64,000 nucleotides of DNA from Streptomyces aureus (GTDB lineage Bacteria; Actinomycetota; Actinomycetes; Streptomycetales; Streptomycetaceae). Both the position numbers and the translations under genes were made by a program. Of the stretch, positions 40,201-51,266 are shown in pieces (position 1 is the stretch's first letter; the number at the start of each line of letters is the position of its first letter). The notes below the pieces were generated by a model. That model was not told the origin of the DNA. It made no database searches and was given only the letters and a program-made list of their open reading frames with translations. The DNA lies in contig NZ_KL647040.1 of NCBI RefSeq assembly GCF_000725495.1, forward strand, positions 233,473-297,472. Reading direction: 5' to 3'.

Positions 40201-42589
40201 CGTCGCCGTCCAGGTACGGGTGGGGGCGGCCGACGAGGACGGCCGCTGGTCCGTGGGTGTCTACTCCCGCGACGCCGAACACGTCGGCGAGTGGCTCCAG
40301 CATGCCGCGGGCACGCTCGGGACCGGAAGCCCCGACGCCGCCACGGACTTCGCGTCGGCGTGGCCACCGCCCGGAACCGAACAGGTCGACCTGGCCGGCT
40401 TCTACGACGACGGTGACTACGGTCCGGCCTTCCAGGGCCTGCGCGCCGTGTGGCGACGGGACGGCGAGGTGTTCGCGGAGGTGGCGCTGCCGGCCACGGC
40501 CCGCGGTGCGGACCGGACGGGCGTGCACCCGGCGCTGCTGGACGCCGTGCTGCACGCCGTCGGCTGGGTCGAGTCCCCGGACGGCGGCCGTGGCGTACTG
40601 CCGTTCTCGTGGGAGGACGTGGCCCTGCACCGCACGGGCGCGACCACGCTGCGCGTTCGGCTCACCCGCGCCGGCCAGGAGGCCGTCGGCATCGAGGCGG
40701 TGGACGGCGTGGGCCGCCCCGTGATCACCGTGGGCAGGCTGGTGCTGCGCGCGCCGTCGCACCAGGACACCGCGCGACGCCCCGACCGGCTGTTCCGCGT
40801 CGACTGGACGCCGCTCGCCGTCCGGCCGGTGACCGGGGACTTCGTGGTGCTCGGCGCGAACCCGGGCGGACTCGCCGGTGCGGTGCGGCACGACACCGTC
40901 GACGCCGCGCTCGCCGCCGGGCCGGACGTGGTCTTCGCCCCGGTCACCGGCACGTGCGTGCTCGATGCGACGACACGCGCGCTCGGTCTGCTCCAGGAAT
41001 GGCTCGCCGACCGGCGCGCCGAGGACGTGCCGCTGGTCTTCGTCACCGACGGCGCCGTGTCCGGCGCGGACGTTCCGGCGGCCGCCGCGGGGGGTTTGGT
41101 GCGGACCGCACAGGCCGAGCACCCGGGACGCTTCCTGCTGCTTGACGCCGCCGCCGATGCGTGGCCGCTGCTCGCGGTGGCACCGGAACTGGTGGCGGCG
41201 GGGGAGACCCAGGCCGTAATCGAGGACGGCACGGTGAAGGTCGGCCGGCTCGCCCGGTTCGCGGGCGCGGAGCGGCCCACCGAGTGGCGCCCCGACGGCA
41301 CCGTGCTCGTCACCGGCGGCACCGGCGGCCTCGGCGCGCAGCTGGCCCGGCACCTCGTCGCCGAGCACGGCGTGCGCGACCTGCTGCTCCTCAGCAGGCG
41401 CGGCCTCCGGGCGCCCGGCGCGAGCGAGCTGGCGGCCGAGCTCACCGGCCTCGGCGCGCACGTCGGCATCGTCGCCTGCGATGTCGCGGACCGCGACGCC
41501 CTGGCCCGCGTGCTGGAGGGGCGCAGGATCACTGCCGTGGTGCACGCCGCCGGTCTGCTGGACGACGGCGTCGTCACCACGCTCACCCCGGAGCGGCTCG
41601 ACGCCGTACTACGGCCCAAGGTGGACGCCGCACGGCACCTTCACGAACTGACGCGGGACCTGGACGCGTTCGTGCTGTTCTCCTCCGTCGCGGGCACGCT
41701 CGGCAGCCCCGGCCAGGGCAACTACTCCGCCGCGAACGCCGCACTCGACGCGCTCGCCCGGGAGCGCCGTGCCGACGGTCTCATGGCGCTGTCGCTGGCG
41801 TGGGGCCCCTGGACGCAGGACGCCGGCATGACCGGTGCGCTGGCCGAGGCCGACCTCAAGCGCATGGCGGATTCCGGCTCGGCGCCGCTCACGGTGCCGC
41901 AGGGCCTGGCGCTCTTCGACGCGGCCGTCGCCACCGACGAGCCGGTGCTGGTGCCGCTGGCGATACGACCCGGCACCCGCGTCGGCGCCCTCCACCCGTT
42001 GCTGCGCGGCCTCGTGCGCACGCGTCGTCGGCGCCCGTCGGCCGACGCGGCCCCGGCGGCGTCGGTCACGGCGCGGCTCGGGGGCCTGGACGAGCGGGCG
42101 CGCACGCGCTTCGTCCTGGACCTGGTGCGTGCCGAGGTCGCGGCGGTGCTGGCTCTCGACGTCACGGACGGTGTCGCCGACGACCGCGAGTTCCACGACC
42201 TGGGCATGGACTCGCTGACCGCCGTGGAGCTGCGCAACCGGCTCGCGACCGCCACAGGGCTGCGGATGTCCGCGACCCTGGTGTTCGACTACCCGACCCC
42301 CGGCGCGCTCGCGGGCCACCTGCTGTCCCGGCTCAGCGGCGCGGCCACCGCCAAGACCCAAGCTCCGAACCCGCTCGCGGAGCTGGACCGGTTGGAGGCC
42401 GCGCTGGCGGGCGCCGACCCGATCACGCGCGCCGGCGTCGCGGCCCGGCTGCGAGGCCTCGCGGCGCAGTGGGCCGGCGTCGATCCGACTTCCGACGGCG
42501 AGGCCGTCACGGATCAGATCTCCTCGGCCAGCACCGACGAGGTCCTCGCCTTCATCGATCACGAGCTCGGCCGGATCAACGACCGCTGA
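37226..42589 (+). CDS. pimS3: Single-module type I polyketide synthase (PimS3-like; module m12)
   Basis: 1787-aa protein, KS-AT-DH-KR-ACP. GGGAGGG stands just before ATG 37226, and the gene begins 15 nt after the previous stop. N-terminal docking helix at residues 5-35 ([20 protein letters not shown]). KS Cys203; AT with GHSLGE and HAFHS (malonyl); DH with His947 in [11 protein letters not shown]-type KR (GLLDDGVV; Tyr in GQGNYSAAN); ACP Ser1663 in GMDSL. The C-terminal docking segment has the common [14 protein letters not shown] pattern. It should install the C4=C5 double bond that the PimD-type P450 later epoxidises. Size and domain set match pimaricin PimS3. Confidence 0.93.
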   Translation: MSTPNDSTDKVVEALRAAVKETERLRRQNQRLVSATTEPIAIVGMACRFPGGVTSPEDLWRLVAAGDDAITPIPADRGWDIGELVAGDTTLLGGFLPDAADFDAAFFGISPREALAMDPQQRLLLETSWEALERSGVDPASLRGSRTGVFVGTNGQDYAYLMVRSPAESTGEVGTGIAASAMSGRLSYTLGLEGPAITVDTACSSSLVALHWAAQALRTGECTLALAGGVNVMSTPGALVEFSKQGGLAPDGRCKAFADEADGTGWAEGAGMLVLERLSDARRNNHPVLAVVRGSAVNQDGASNGFTAPSGPSQQRVIRAALADARLTENDIDAVEAHGTGTALGDPIEAGALLATYGRDRERPLLLGSVKSNIGHTQAAAGAAGVIKMVQALRHGVLPRTLHARRPSSHVDWTAGSVELLTEEVPWPETGRPRRAAVSSFGISGTNAHTVLEQAPEPAPDEPGPVRDAVVPWVVSGRTLPALRDQVARLVASVGETTSAADVAAVLATGRTAHEHRVAAVGRDTTDLAAALSAWASGAPAPGVVSDTAARTGKLAVLFTGQGTQRLGMGRELHARFPAFAKAFDEVAAELDRHLPGSVRDVLWGTDADALNCTNWSQPALFAVEVALHRLVESWGVQADLVAGHSLGEITAAHVSGVLGLADACRLVAARAVLMGALPAGGAMLAVAATEEEVAPLLDTAVSVAAVNGPTSVIVAGAEDAVERLADAADERGWKHKRLAVSHAFHSAHMDPMLSDFADAIADIEFGDARIPLVSCVTGTVAEAAQFRDAAYWVAHVRRPVRFADGVRALLAAGATTFLELGPDATLCALVQDTAPDPVTAVPVLRAGRDEETTVVSALARLSARGEHVAWDAFFAPLATRPVELPTYAFQRSRFWPDGAVGGDVASVGQSALGHALLGSSVELADDGGLVITGRLSLAAQPWLADHVILGRILFPGTGFAELALRAADEVGADLVEELTLSVPMELPRHGAVAVQVRVGAADEDGRWSVGVYSRDAEHVGEWLQHAAGTLGTGSPDAATDFASAWPPPGTEQVDLAGFYDDGDYGPAFQGLRAVWRRDGEVFAEVALPATARGADRTGVHPALLDAVLHAVGWVESPDGGRGVLPFSWEDVALHRTGATTLRVRLTRAGQEAVGIEAVDGVGRPVITVGRLVLRAPSHQDTARRPDRLFRVDWTPLAVRPVTGDFVVLGANPGGLAGAVRHDTVDAALAAGPDVVFAPVTGTCVLDATTRALGLLQEWLADRRAEDVPLVFVTDGAVSGADVPAAAAGGLVRTAQAEHPGRFLLLDAAADAWPLLAVAPELVAAGETQAVIEDGTVKVGRLARFAGAERPTEWRPDGTVLVTGGTGGLGAQLARHLVAEHGVRDLLLLSRRGLRAPGASELAAELTGLGAHVGIVACDVADRDALARVLEGRRITAVVHAAGLLDDGVVTTLTPERLDAVLRPKVDAARHLHELTRDLDAFVLFSSVAGTLGSPGQGNYSAANAALDALARERRADGLMALSLAWGPWTQDAGMTGALAEADLKRMADSGSAPLTVPQGLALFDAAVATDEPVLVPLAIRPGTRVGALHPLLRGLVRTRRRRPSADAAPAASVTARLGGLDERARTRFVLDLVRAEVAAVLALDVTDGVADDREFHDLGMDSLTAVELRNRLATATGLRMSATLVFDYPTPGALAGHLLSRLSGAATAKTQAPNPLAELDRLEAALAGADPITRAGVAARLRGLAAQWAGVDPTSDGEAVTDQISSASTDEVLAFIDHELGRINDR

Positions 42590-42620
42590 ACTCCTCCCCT
42601 CCGCACCGAAAGGCAGTTAT

Positions 42621-45600
42621 GTGATGGCGGACGACACCAAGGTGGTCGAGTACCTGAAATGGGTGACGGCCGATCTGCACCGCACCCGGCGCCGACTGGA
42701 GGAGGTCGAGTCGGGCCTCCACGAGCCCGTCGCGATCGTGGGCATGGCCTGTCGGTTCCCCGGCGGGGTCACCACACCCGAGCAGCTGTGGGAGATGGTC
42801 GCCGACGGCCGTGAGGGGATCGTGCCCTTCCCGACCGACCGCGGCTGGGACCTGGACCTGCTCTCGGGCGAGGGCCCCGGTCACAGCGCCACGCTGCGCG
42901 GCGGCTTCCTGCACGACGTCGCCGGGTTCGACGCGGCCTTCTTCGGCATCTCGCCGCGTGAGGCCGTGGTGCTCGACCCGCAGCAGCGGCTCCTGCTGCA
43001 GACGTCATGGGAGGCGTTCGAGCGGGCCGGCATCGACCCGGCGTCGCTGCGCGGCAGCCGGACCGCGGCGTTCGTCGGCACTGACGGGCAGGACTACGCG
43101 TCGCTGGTGCTGGACTCCGTCGAGGACGCGGAGGGGCACGCCGGCACGGGCATCGCGGCGAGCGCGATCGCCGGCCGCCTCTCCTACACGTTCGGCCTCG
43201 AAGGTCCCGCGGTCACCGTGGACACGGCCTGCTCGTCGTCGCTGGTGGCACTGCACCTCGCGGCACAGGCGCTACGGGCGGGGGAGTGCGACCTCGCGCT
43301 GGCCGGCGGCGTCACCGTGATGTCGACCGCGCTCCGGTTCGCCGGCTTCACCCGCCAGGGCGCGCTCGCGTCGGACGGGCGGTGCAAGGCGTTCGCGGAC
43401 GCCGCGGACGGCACCGGCTGGTCCGAGGGCGTCGGCATGTTCGTCGTGGAGAAGCTGTCCGACGCCCAGCGGCTGGGTCACCCCGTCTGGGCGGTGGTGC
43501 GCGGCTCCGCCGTCAACCAGGACGGCGCTTCCAACGGCTTCACCGCCCCCAACGGGCCGTCCCAGCAGCGGGTCATCCAGCAGGCGCTGGCGAGCGCCGG
43601 TCTGAGCGCCGGCGATGTCGACGTGGTCGAGGCGCACGGGACGGGTACCCGGCTCGGCGACCCGATCGAGGCGCAGAGCCTGCTGGCCACCTACGGCCAG
43701 GACCGCGAGCGGCCCGCGCTGATCGGCTCCGTGAAGTCCAACATCGGCCACACGCAGGCCGCGGCCGGCGCGGCGGGTGTCATCAAGACGGTCATGGCGA
43801 TGCGGCACGGTGTCGTCCCGCAGACGCTGCATGTGGACGCGCCCTCGTCCCACGTCGACTGGACGCAGGGCGCGGTGCGGCTGGCGACGGAGGCCACACC
43901 GTGGCCGGAGACCGGACGCCCGCGCCGAGCCGGTGTGTCGTCGTTCGGCGTGAGCGGCACCAACGCACACACGATCCTGGAACAGGCCCCCGCGGAGACG
44001 GCCCCGGCGGCCCCGGCGGCCCCGGCGGCCCCGGCGGCCTCGGTGACTGCGTGGGCGCTGTCGGCGAAGACCGCCGCCGCGCTCCGTGACCAGGTCACCG
44101 CGTTGGTGGAGCGCGTCCGGAGGGAGCCGGACTGGTGCGCCGCGGACGTCGCGGCGGCGCTTGCCGTACGGACTCGGTTCGAGCATCGCGTAGCGGCGAC
44201 CGGCCGCACCGCGCACGACCTGGCCGACGCACTCTCCACCTGGGCCGCTGGCGGCGCGGCGCGCGGCGTCGTGGCCGGCACGGTGCAACGCGGACGGCTC
44301 GGAATCGTCTTCACCGGACAGGGCTCGCAGCGCCTGGGCATGGGCCGCGAGCTGTACGAGCGTTTCCCGGTCTTCGCCGAGGCGTTCGACGCCGTCGTCA
44401 CGGAGCTGGGCACCGAGGTCCGCGACGTGATGTGGGGCGGGGACGCCTCGGCGCTCGACCTCACCCGCTGGTCGCAGCCGGCGTTGTTCGCGCTGGAGGT
44501 GGCGCTCTACCGGCTGGTGGAGTCCTGGGGCGTCCGACCCGACGTCGTGGGCGGGCACTCGCTGGGGGAGATCACCGCCGCGCACGTCGCGGGTGTGCTG
44601 TCGCTGCCCGACGCCTGCCGCCTCGTGACCGCGAGGGCGGAACTGATGGATGCGCTGCCGCAGGGCGGCGCGATGCTCGCCGTCTCGGCGGCGGAGGCCG
44701 ACGTGGTCGCCGTGCTCGGCGAGGGGGCGGCCGTCGCGGCCGTGAACGCACCGACGGCGACCGTCGTCGCGGGCGGGACGGAGGCGGTGGAGCGGGTCGC
44801 CGCGGTGGCGGCCGAAAGAGGCTGGAAACACAAGCGGCTGTCGGTGTCGCACGCGTTCCACTCGGCGCTGATGGACCCGATGCTCGACGGCTTCGCCGCC
44901 GCCATCGCCGACGTCACGTTCGCGCAGCCGACGATCGGTCTGGTCTCCGGCGCCCCGACCGACCCCGGCTACTGGGTGCGGCACGTCCGGGAGCCGGTCC
45001 GGTTCCTGGAGACCGTCACCACCATGGCCGAGGGCGGTGTGACCACGTTCATCGAACTGGGGCCCGACGGCACACTGTCCGCGATGATCGCGGCGACGGT
45101 CGAATCCGCTGTCACGGTGCCCGTGCTGCGGCCGGACCGTGCGGAGGAGGAGTCGGCCGTCGCCGCGCTCGCCATCCTGCACACCCACGGCGTCGCCGTC
45201 GATCTGCGTACGGTGCTGCCGCCGACGCGGCCGGCGGATCTGCCGACCTACCCCTTCCAGAACGTCCGCTACTGGCCGCAGGCCCGCTCCGCCACGGCCG
45301 ACGTCACCGGGGCAGGTCTCGGCGCGGTGACGCACCCGCTGCTCGGCGCGGCCGTCGAACTCGCCGACGGCGACACCGTGCTGACCGGACGGCTGTCGCT
45401 GGGCACGCAGCCGTGGCTCGCGGATCACGTCGTGGCCGGCGCCGTCGTTCTCCCGGCCACCGCTTTCGCGGAGCTGGCGTTCCGTGCGGCCGACGAGGTC
45501 GGCTGTGACACGGTCGAGGAACTGACCATCGCGGCCCCGCTGGGCCTGCCCGAGACCGGCTCGGTCGCGGTGCAGGTGCGGGTCGACGCCGCCGACGAGC

Positions 45601-48600
45601 GGGGACGCCGTCGTATAGGCGTGTTCTCCCGTCAGGACACCATCGGGACCGCCTGGCTGCCCCATGCGACCGGCACTCTCACGACCCGCGGCGTGAGCGG
45701 CGAGGCCGGCGTGTCCGGCGCGGCCCTGGCGTGGCCGCCGCGCGACGCCGAGTCCGTGGACATCAGCGGGCACTACGACGGCTCCGGCTACGGCCCGGCG
45801 TTCCAGTGCCTGCGCGAGGTCTGGCGGGTCGGCGACACCGTGTACGCCGAGGTGGCGCTGCCGCATTCGACCGAGGACGCCGCGGACTTCGGCGTGCACC
45901 CGGCGCTGCTCGACTCGGTGGTGCAGGCGGTCGCGTTCCTGCCGGAGGCCGCCGGCCGGGTGCTGGCGCCCTTCTCGTGGGAGGAAGCCGCGCTGCATGC
46001 CTCCGGGCCGGAGCTGCTGCGCGTGGCGGTCGACTGGCTCGGCGGCGACCGCGTCTCCATCAGGGCGGTCGACCCGACGGGACGTCCCGTGGTGTCGGTG
46101 GCGTCGCTGGCGCTGCGTGAGCCCGTCGCCGCCGGGCCGGTGCGCCCGGAGTCGGACTGGCTGTTCCGTCTCGACTGGACGCCGGTCGACGTCACCCCGG
46201 TGCCGGGCAGGCGATGGTCGGTCCTCGGCGCCGACACCTTCGGCCTCGGGCTCGCGCTGGCTCACGCCGGCTGCGAGGTCCTCGGCAACGGCGACACCGC
46301 CGACGCGGTGCTGGCCACGCGCCCTGACCTCGTGGTCGCGCCCGTCACCGGTGATTCGGTGCAGGACGCCACCGCCTCGGCGCTCGATCTGCTCACGTCC
46401 TGGCTGGCCGACGAGCGTGCCGACGAGGTGCCGCTCGTGCTGGTCACCTCCGGCGCGGTGACCGGTGCGGACGTGCCCGCGGCCGGCGTCTGGGGTCTCG
46501 TGCGGGCGGCCCAGGCGGAGAACCCGGGTCGGTTCCTGCTGCTCGACATCGACGACACGGAAGCCTCCCGGCTGCTCCTCGCCGCGGCGCCCGGTCTGCT
46601 GGACGAGGGCGAGACACAGGCCGTCCTCACGGACGGGGTGGCCGCCGTCGCCCGGCTGGCGAGGTTCGCCGGGGTGCCGGAACCCCGGGCGTGGGACCCG
46701 GACGGCACGGTCCTGATCACCGGCGGCACCGGCGGCCTCGGGAGCGCGCTCGCCCGACACCTTGTCGCGGAACGGGGCGTGCGCAAGCTCCTGTTGGTCA
46801 GCCGACGCGGACCGGAGGCCCCGGGTGCACGGGAGTTGGCGGCCCATCTCACCGAACAGGGCGCCGACGTCGTACTGGTGGCGTGTGACCTGACCGACCG
46901 CGATGCGGTGGCCGCCCTCCTGGCCGGGCACCCGGTCAGGTCGGTCGTGCACACGGCGGGCGTGCTGGACGACGGTGTGATCGGAACGCTGACGCCGGAC
47001 CGGCTGGCGACCGTGCTGCGGCCGAAGGTGGACGCGGCGCAGCACCTCGACGAACTCGTCGGCGACGTGGACGTGTTCGTGCTGTACTCCTCCCTCTCGG
47101 GAGTGACGGGTGGCGCAGGCCAGGGCAACTACTCGGCCGCCAACGCTGCTCTGGACGCCATCGCGGCCCGGCGCCGAGCCGCCGGGCGTCCCGCGCTCTC
47201 GTTGGCGTGGGGCGCGTGGGCGCAGGACGCCGGCATGACAGGAGCGCTGTCAGAGGCCGAGATGCGGCGGATGGCGAAATCGGGATCGACGCCGCTCACC
47301 GTGGCACAGGGCATGGCCCTGTTCGACGCCGCGTCCGCCACCGACGAGGCGCTCCTCGTGCCGCTTGCGGTGAAGCCCGGTGTCAAGGGCGGACCGGCCA
47401 CGCACCCGATCCTGCGCGGCCTGCTGCGGGCACCGCGCCGCCGGGCCGCCGCGGACGCCTCCGAGGTGTCCACGACGACACTGCGCGAGCGCCTGAGCGG
47501 CCTCTCCGCCGCCGACCAGCACACGGTGCTGCGTGAGCTGATCGTCGACTACGCGGCGGCCGTGCTCGGCCACGCCGACGCGAGCGACATGGACCCCGAA
47601 CGTGACTTCCTGGAGGCCGGCTTCGACTCGCTGATGTCGGTGGAGCTACGCAACCGGCTCGCCGCCACGGTCGGTCTCCGGCTGCCCGGCACGGTCGTAC
47701 TCGACCACAAGACACCCACCGAGCTGGCCCGGTGGCTGCGTGGCCGCCTCGCCGATCACATCGGGCCGACCCCGACGCCCACGTCGGGGCAGTCCGGCGA
47801 CACCGTCGGCACGCTGTACTTCGACGCGGTCCGGGCGGGAAAGGTGGACGAGGGCTGGGAGTTGCTCAAGGCCGTCGCCCTCACCCGCCCGCTGTTCGAG
47901 GCGCCGGCCGAACTGGAGGAGCTGCCCCGGCCCGTCACCCTCGCGGACGGGCCGACCGGGCCACGGCTGATCTGCATCAGCTCACCCGTGTCCGTCGGCG
48001 GCGCGCACCAGTACGCCCGACTCGCCGCCCACTTCCGCGGCGACCGTGGTGTGCAGGCATTGCCGCTGGTGGGGTTCGCGGCCGGAGAGAGCCTGCCCGG
48101 GTCGGCCCGGGCCATCACACGGGCCGCCGCGGAAAGTGTGCTGCACGCCAGCGACGGGGACCCCTTCGTACTGGTCGGCCACTCCTCCGGCGGTGCGCTG
48201 GCCCTGGCGGTGGCCGGGCTGCTGGAGAGCATGTGGGGGGTGCGCGCCGACGGCGTGATCATGCTCGACACGCTCAGCCTGCGCCACGAGCACGAGGACA
48301 GCGTGGACTACAGGCAACTGGCCAGGAGGTTCATGGGCGAGACGGACTCGGCCACCGTGACCGTGGACAGCAACCGGCTGTCGGCCATGGCGCACTACCT
48401 CAACCGCATGTCCGCCCTGGAGGTCGCGCCGACGACGTCGCCGACGCTGCTGGTGCGGTGCAGTGTGCCCCTGCTCGGTGACGCCGACACACGGGTGGAG
48501 CACGGGCAGCAGGAGCTGCTCGTCCCCGCGCAGACGATCCGCACCATCGACGCCGACCACTTCTCGCTGGCCCAGCGGGACTCCCACGTCACGGCGACCG

Positions 48601-48629
48601 TCATGAAGGAGTGGCTGGCCACGCTGTGA
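42621..48629 (+). CDS. pimS4: Final PKS module with thioesterase (PimS4-like; module m13)
   Basis: 2002-aa protein, KS-AT-DH-KR-ACP-TE. GTG 42621 (AAAGG 7 nt upstream) or ATG 42624 starts it. N-terminal docking helix [22 protein letters not shown] Cys204; AT with GHSLGE and HAFHS (malonyl); DH with His936 in [10 protein letters not shown] and a second-motif LLDSVVQ; B-type KR (VLDDGVIG; Tyr in GQGNYSAAN); ACP Ser1670. The C-terminal 220 residues are an alpha/beta-hydrolase thioesterase with Ser1855 (GHSSGG), Asp1883 (MLDTL) and His1980 (DADHFSL). It adds the last C2 unit, forms C2=C3 and closes the lactone. As the only TE-bearing protein it ends the line. A hairpin follows the stop. Confidence 0.95.
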   Translation: MMADDTKVVEYLKWVTADLHRTRRRLEEVESGLHEPVAIVGMACRFPGGVTTPEQLWEMVADGREGIVPFPTDRGWDLDLLSGEGPGHSATLRGGFLHDVAGFDAAFFGISPREAVVLDPQQRLLLQTSWEAFERAGIDPASLRGSRTAAFVGTDGQDYASLVLDSVEDAEGHAGTGIAASAIAGRLSYTFGLEGPAVTVDTACSSSLVALHLAAQALRAGECDLALAGGVTVMSTALRFAGFTRQGALASDGRCKAFADAADGTGWSEGVGMFVVEKLSDAQRLGHPVWAVVRGSAVNQDGASNGFTAPNGPSQQRVIQQALASAGLSAGDVDVVEAHGTGTRLGDPIEAQSLLATYGQDRERPALIGSVKSNIGHTQAAAGAAGVIKTVMAMRHGVVPQTLHVDAPSSHVDWTQGAVRLATEATPWPETGRPRRAGVSSFGVSGTNAHTILEQAPAETAPAAPAAPAAPAASVTAWALSAKTAAALRDQVTALVERVRREPDWCAADVAAALAVRTRFEHRVAATGRTAHDLADALSTWAAGGAARGVVAGTVQRGRLGIVFTGQGSQRLGMGRELYERFPVFAEAFDAVVTELGTEVRDVMWGGDASALDLTRWSQPALFALEVALYRLVESWGVRPDVVGGHSLGEITAAHVAGVLSLPDACRLVTARAELMDALPQGGAMLAVSAAEADVVAVLGEGAAVAAVNAPTATVVAGGTEAVERVAAVAAERGWKHKRLSVSHAFHSALMDPMLDGFAAAIADVTFAQPTIGLVSGAPTDPGYWVRHVREPVRFLETVTTMAEGGVTTFIELGPDGTLSAMIAATVESAVTVPVLRPDRAEEESAVAALAILHTHGVAVDLRTVLPPTRPADLPTYPFQNVRYWPQARSATADVTGAGLGAVTHPLLGAAVELADGDTVLTGRLSLGTQPWLADHVVAGAVVLPATAFAELAFRAADEVGCDTVEELTIAAPLGLPETGSVAVQVRVDAADERGRRRIGVFSRQDTIGTAWLPHATGTLTTRGVSGEAGVSGAALAWPPRDAESVDISGHYDGSGYGPAFQCLREVWRVGDTVYAEVALPHSTEDAADFGVHPALLDSVVQAVAFLPEAAGRVLAPFSWEEAALHASGPELLRVAVDWLGGDRVSIRAVDPTGRPVVSVASLALREPVAAGPVRPESDWLFRLDWTPVDVTPVPGRRWSVLGADTFGLGLALAHAGCEVLGNGDTADAVLATRPDLVVAPVTGDSVQDATASALDLLTSWLADERADEVPLVLVTSGAVTGADVPAAGVWGLVRAAQAENPGRFLLLDIDDTEASRLLLAAAPGLLDEGETQAVLTDGVAAVARLARFAGVPEPRAWDPDGTVLITGGTGGLGSALARHLVAERGVRKLLLVSRRGPEAPGARELAAHLTEQGADVVLVACDLTDRDAVAALLAGHPVRSVVHTAGVLDDGVIGTLTPDRLATVLRPKVDAAQHLDELVGDVDVFVLYSSLSGVTGGAGQGNYSAANAALDAIAARRRAAGRPALSLAWGAWAQDAGMTGALSEAEMRRMAKSGSTPLTVAQGMALFDAASATDEALLVPLAVKPGVKGGPATHPILRGLLRAPRRRAAADASEVSTTTLRERLSGLSAADQHTVLRELIVDYAAAVLGHADASDMDPERDFLEAGFDSLMSVELRNRLAATVGLRLPGTVVLDHKTPTELARWLRGRLADHIGPTPTPTSGQSGDTVGTLYFDAVRAGKVDEGWELLKAVALTRPLFEAPAELEELPRPVTLADGPTGPRLICISSPVSVGGAHQYARLAAHFRGDRGVQALPLVGFAAGESLPGSARAITRAAAESVLHASDGDPFVLVGHSSGGALALAVAGLLESMWGVRADGVIMLDTLSLRHEHEDSVDYRQLARRFMGETDSATVTVDSNRLSAMAHYLNRMSALEVAPTTSPTLLVRCSVPLLGDADTRVEHGQQELLVPAQTIRTIDADHFSLAQRDSHVTATVMKEWLATL
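44001..44036 (+). repeat. Four 9-bp repeats in the m13 KS-AT linker
   Basis: GCCCCGGCG four times, encoding Ala-Pro-Ala three-residue repeats. They lie at the same place in the module as the m6 minisatellite, between KS and AT. Confidence 0.85.
47960..48620 (+). other. Thioesterase domain of the final PKS
   Basis: Macrolactonising type I thioesterase at the C-terminus of the m13 protein. Nucleophile GHSSGG at codon 48183, acid at 48267, His at 48558. It is predicted to attack the thioester with the C25 hydroxyl, giving a 26-membered ring. Confidence 0.93.
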
Positions 48630-48647
48630 CGGGCGACCCCGCAAAAG

Positions 48648-48684
48648 CAGCGTGCGCCCGCGAGCAGGAGGCGGGCGCACGCTG
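48648..48684. terminator. Bidirectional terminator between PKS and ferredoxin
   Basis: A perfect 14-bp GC-rich stem (48648-48661 with 48671-48684) and 9-nt loop between the stops of two convergent genes, 18 nt after the PKS stop and 18 nt before the ferredoxin stop. Confidence 0.88.
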
Positions 48685-48702
48685 TGTGGTGGGGAGGACG
48701 TC

Positions 48703-48897
48703 TCAGCGGCTCACGGTGATGGTGCCGGACGGGCAGACCCGCGCCGCCATCGCCGCGGCGGCGGCCTGCGTGTCGTCCGGCTCGGCGTCGAGCACCTCCA
48801 CCAGACCGTCCTCCTCGCCCTGGTCGAACAGCGCCGGCGCCGTCAGCGCGCACTGGCCCGCGCCGACGCACCGGCTCCTGTCCACATGGATTCTCAT
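48703..48897 (-). CDS. pimF: 3Fe-4S ferredoxin for the adjacent P450 (PimF-like)
   Basis: 64-aa small ferredoxin. The three cluster ligands are Cys10 and Cys16 (CVGAGQC) and Cys55 (VCPSG), with no fourth Cys, typical of 3Fe-4S ferredoxins that serve actinobacterial P450s. It is the last gene of the minus-strand operon, 17 nt after the P450, so it is almost certainly that enzyme's electron donor. Length equals what I recall for PimF. Confidence 0.93.
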   Translation of the reverse strand: MRIHVDRSRCVGAGQCALTAPALFDQGEEDGLVEVLDAEPDDTQAAAAAMAARVCPSGTITVSR

Positions 48898-48914
48898 GAC
48901 TTCGTTCCTCCGGT

Positions 48915-50093
48915 TCACCAACGGACGGGCAGCTCGTGCAGACCGAACAGGGTGCCGTCGTACTTGAACGGCAGGGCGGTGACGTCGGCGTCGACCGCGA
49001 GCGTGGGCACGCGGCGGAACAGGGTCCGGTAGACGATCTCCATCTCGGCCCGCACCAGGTTCTGTCCGAGGCACTGGTGCACCCCGTAGCCGAACGCGAC
49101 GTGGTGGCGCGCGGCCCGGCCCGGATCGAACTCGTCGGGCCGGTCGAAGCTGTTCAGGTCGTGGTTGGCGCCGGCGATGAGCGGGATGATGCCCTCCCCG
49201 GCCCTGACGACCTGCCCGCCGATCTCCATGTCCTCGACCGCCACGCGCAGCGCGACCAGGTCCGCGACCGAGTGGTAGCGCAGCAGCTCGTCCACCGCGC
49301 GGTCGTCGCCGATCCACTGCGGGTTGGACAGCAAGGTCACCACACCGAGCGCGATGTTGTTCGCGGTGGTCTCGTGGCCGGCGATCAGCAGCAGCATGAT
49401 GACCCCGGTCAGCTCCTCCGGGGACAGGACCGCGGACTCCAGGAGCCGGGAGATCAGGTCGTCGCCCGCCCGCTTCTGCTTGACCTTGATGAGCCGTCCG
49501 ATGTAGCGCAGCAGTTCCTGGACGGCCACGCCCCGCTCGTCCTCGGTGGTGGTCTTCAGGCTCACCAGCGTCTTGGTGCGTGACTCGAAGAACTCCCGGT
49601 CCACGAACGGCACGCCCAGCATGGTCGAGATCACCAGTGAGGGCACGGGCAGCGCGAACTCGGCCACCAGATCGGCGGAGTCGCCGAGCGAGAGCAGATG
49701 GTCGACGCAGCGGTCCACGGTCTCCTGGATGAGGGGCCGCCACTGCCGGATGCGTCGCACGGTGAATTCGGGGATCAGGGCCTTGCGGAACCTGTCGTGC
49801 TCCGGAGGGTCGATGCCCACGAACCAGCCGGGAATCTGATCCTGCGTCGGCACGCCGCCGGTCCTGGCGACGTTGGGAAAGCCCTCGCGCGCGGGATTGG
49901 AGCTGATGCGGCGGTCGGTCAGCACGGTGCGCACGTCCTCGTACCGCGACACCAGCCACACCGGGCCGCCCGTCGGCAGCGTCGAGCGGATCAGCCCGGG
50001 CCGTTCGCGGAAGTCCGCGTACTGACGCGGTGGGAAGGGTTCGCCGGGCAACCGGGCCGGGAACTGTGTCGCCTCGGGTTCGGAGAGCGTCAT
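48915..50093 (-). CDS. pimG: Cytochrome P450, PimG/NysN-type carboxyl-forming oxidase
   Basis: 392 aa from ATG 50093, with GGGACG upstream; an ATG at 50108 is in frame but has no ribosome binding site. Canonical I-helix AGHETTANN, ExxR in ELLRYH, heme loop FGYGVHQCLG with Cys341. In pimaricin and nystatin the P450 paired with a ferredoxin next to the mycosamine genes oxidises the branch methyl to the exocyclic carboxyl. Here the matching methyl comes from the methylmalonyl AT of m8 (C12). It differs from the P450 at 4354, which has Ser at the I-helix Thr. Third gene in the operon, 32 nt after the aminotransferase. Confidence 0.9.
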   Translation of the reverse strand: MTLSEPEATQFPARLPGEPFPPRQYADFRERPGLIRSTLPTGGPVWLVSRYEDVRTVLTDRRISSNPAREGFPNVARTGGVPTQDQIPGWFVGIDPPEHDRFRKALIPEFTVRRIRQWRPLIQETVDRCVDHLLSLGDSADLVAEFALPVPSLVISTMLGVPFVDREFFESRTKTLVSLKTTTEDERGVAVQELLRYIGRLIKVKQKRAGDDLISRLLESAVLSPEELTGVIMLLLIAGHETTANNIALGVVTLLSNPQWIGDDRAVDELLRYHSVADLVALRVAVEDMEIGGQVVRAGEGIIPLIAGANHDLNSFDRPDEFDPGRAARHHVAFGYGVHQCLGQNLVRAEMEIVYRTLFRRVPTLAVDADVTALPFKYDGTLFGLHELPVRW

Positions 50094-50125
50094 GGGTGCA
50101 CGTCCCATCGTGATCGGGGTGCCGG

Positions 50126-51184
50126 TCAGCCGGCACCGTAGAACTTGCGGACCCGGCCGACGATGAAGTCCTGGTCCTCGGGGCTCAGATCGGTGTAGGT
50201 CGGCAGGTAGAGGCCCTGCTGCGCGAACCGGGCGGCTTGGAGCGAGGGCCACACCGGGTCCCGGTACATCGGCTGCCGGCTCATCGGCTGGAAGAAGTAG
50301 CGGGTCTCGACGCCGTTCTCCGTGAGGAACTCCATGAGTTCGTCGCGGTCCCGGGCCAGCAGGTCGTACATCCACAGCACCTGCCGTGAGGGCATCAGGG
50401 TGATTCCGTCGACGCCGGAGAGCCCGCGGTCGTAGTGCGCCTCGATGCGCGCCCGCGCGGCGAGGATCTCGTCGATCCGCTCGGTCTGCGCCAGGGCGAC
50501 GGCAGCCTGCATATTCGTCATGCGGAAGTTGTAGGCGAGCTTCTTGTGCAGGAAGTCGTGCTCCTTGCTGAACGCCATGCCCCGCAGGTGCTCCATCTGG
50601 GCGGCCAGACGGGGGTCGTCGGTGACGCACACCCCGCCCTCGCCCGAGGAAATGATCTTGTTCGCGAACAGGGAGAAGCAGGCGATGTCCCCGACCGGGC
50701 GAATGCCGTGCGCCTCGGCGGAGTCCTCCACCACCCGGAGGTTGTACTCGTAGGCGATCTTCATGATCGCGTCCATGTCGCACCGCCGGCCGTAGACGTG
50801 CACCGGCAGGATGGCCCTGGTCCGCGGGGTGATCTTGTCCTCGATCAGCGTGACGTCGATGTTCAGGTCGTCGCCGCAGTCCACGAACACGGGTGTGGCA
50901 CCGGTGTACGACACCGCCCAGGCCGTCGCGACCATGGTGAACTCCGGAACCAGCACCTCGTCGCCGGGCCCGATGCCGAGCGCCCGCAGCGCCAGGGTCA
51001 GTGCCGTGGTGCCCGACGAACACGCGACGGCGTGCTGGACCCCGTTGTATTGGGCGAACGCCTGCTCGAAGCGTGGAATGTAGGGTCCCTGCGCGGAGAT
51101 CCATCCGCTGGTGACCGCGTCGGTGACGTACTCCAGTTCGCGCCCGTTCATGCTGGGCCTGGAGACCGGGTACTTGAATCCCAT
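50126..51184 (-). CDS. pimC: DegT/DnrJ/EryC1 aminotransferase for mycosamine (PimC-like)
   Basis: 352-aa PLP-dependent sugar aminotransferase. The PLP lysine is Lys176 in SLFANKIISSGEGG, with Asp154 in VVEDSAEAHG. ATG 51184 has GAGGA just upstream. The expected reaction is transamination of GDP-3-keto-6-deoxymannose to GDP-mycosamine. The GDP-mannose dehydratase needed earlier is not in this window. Second gene in the minus-strand operon, 82 nt after the glycosyltransferase; that gap contains a GGCGCC repeat. Length equals PimC as I recall it. Confidence 0.93.
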   Translation of the reverse strand: MGFKYPVSRPSMNGRELEYVTDAVTSGWISAQGPYIPRFEQAFAQYNGVQHAVACSSGTTALTLALRALGIGPGDEVLVPEFTMVATAWAVSYTGATPVFVDCGDDLNIDVTLIEDKITPRTRAILPVHVYGRRCDMDAIMKIAYEYNLRVVEDSAEAHGIRPVGDIACFSLFANKIISSGEGGVCVTDDPRLAAQMEHLRGMAFSKEHDFLHKKLAYNFRMTNMQAAVALAQTERIDEILAARARIEAHYDRGLSGVDGITLMPSRQVLWMYDLLARDRDELMEFLTENGVETRYFFQPMSRQPMYRDPVWPSLQAARFAQQGLYLPTYTDLSPEDQDFIVGRVRKFYGAG

Positions 51185-51204
51185 GGGGTCCTCGTTCGTT
51201 GAGT

Positions 51205-51230
51205 GGCGCCGGCGCCGGCGCCGGCGCCGG
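51205..51230. repeat. Self-complementary GGCGCC tandem repeat
   Basis: GGCGCC four times plus GG, in the gap between glycosyltransferase and aminotransferase genes. Each unit is its own reverse complement, so the run can fold into alternative hairpins. Confidence 0.9.
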
Positions 51231-51266
51231 AGGGGATCGTTCGGGGGTGGCGCCGCCGCGCGGTGG

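Noticed and set aside
42621..48629. Nystatin/amphotericin or rimocidin type product
   Set aside because: Nystatin and amphotericin need a three-module PKS where one single-module protein stands here, and rimocidin makes a 28-membered ring. DH in both of the last two modules, giving C2=C3 and C4=C5, fits pimaricin, lucensomycin and the tetramycins instead.
48703..50136. One long minus-strand frame joining P450 region and ferredoxin
   Set aside because: Only its last 64 codons are the ferredoxin; the rest is an off-frame shadow of the P450. The ferredoxin starts independently at 48897.
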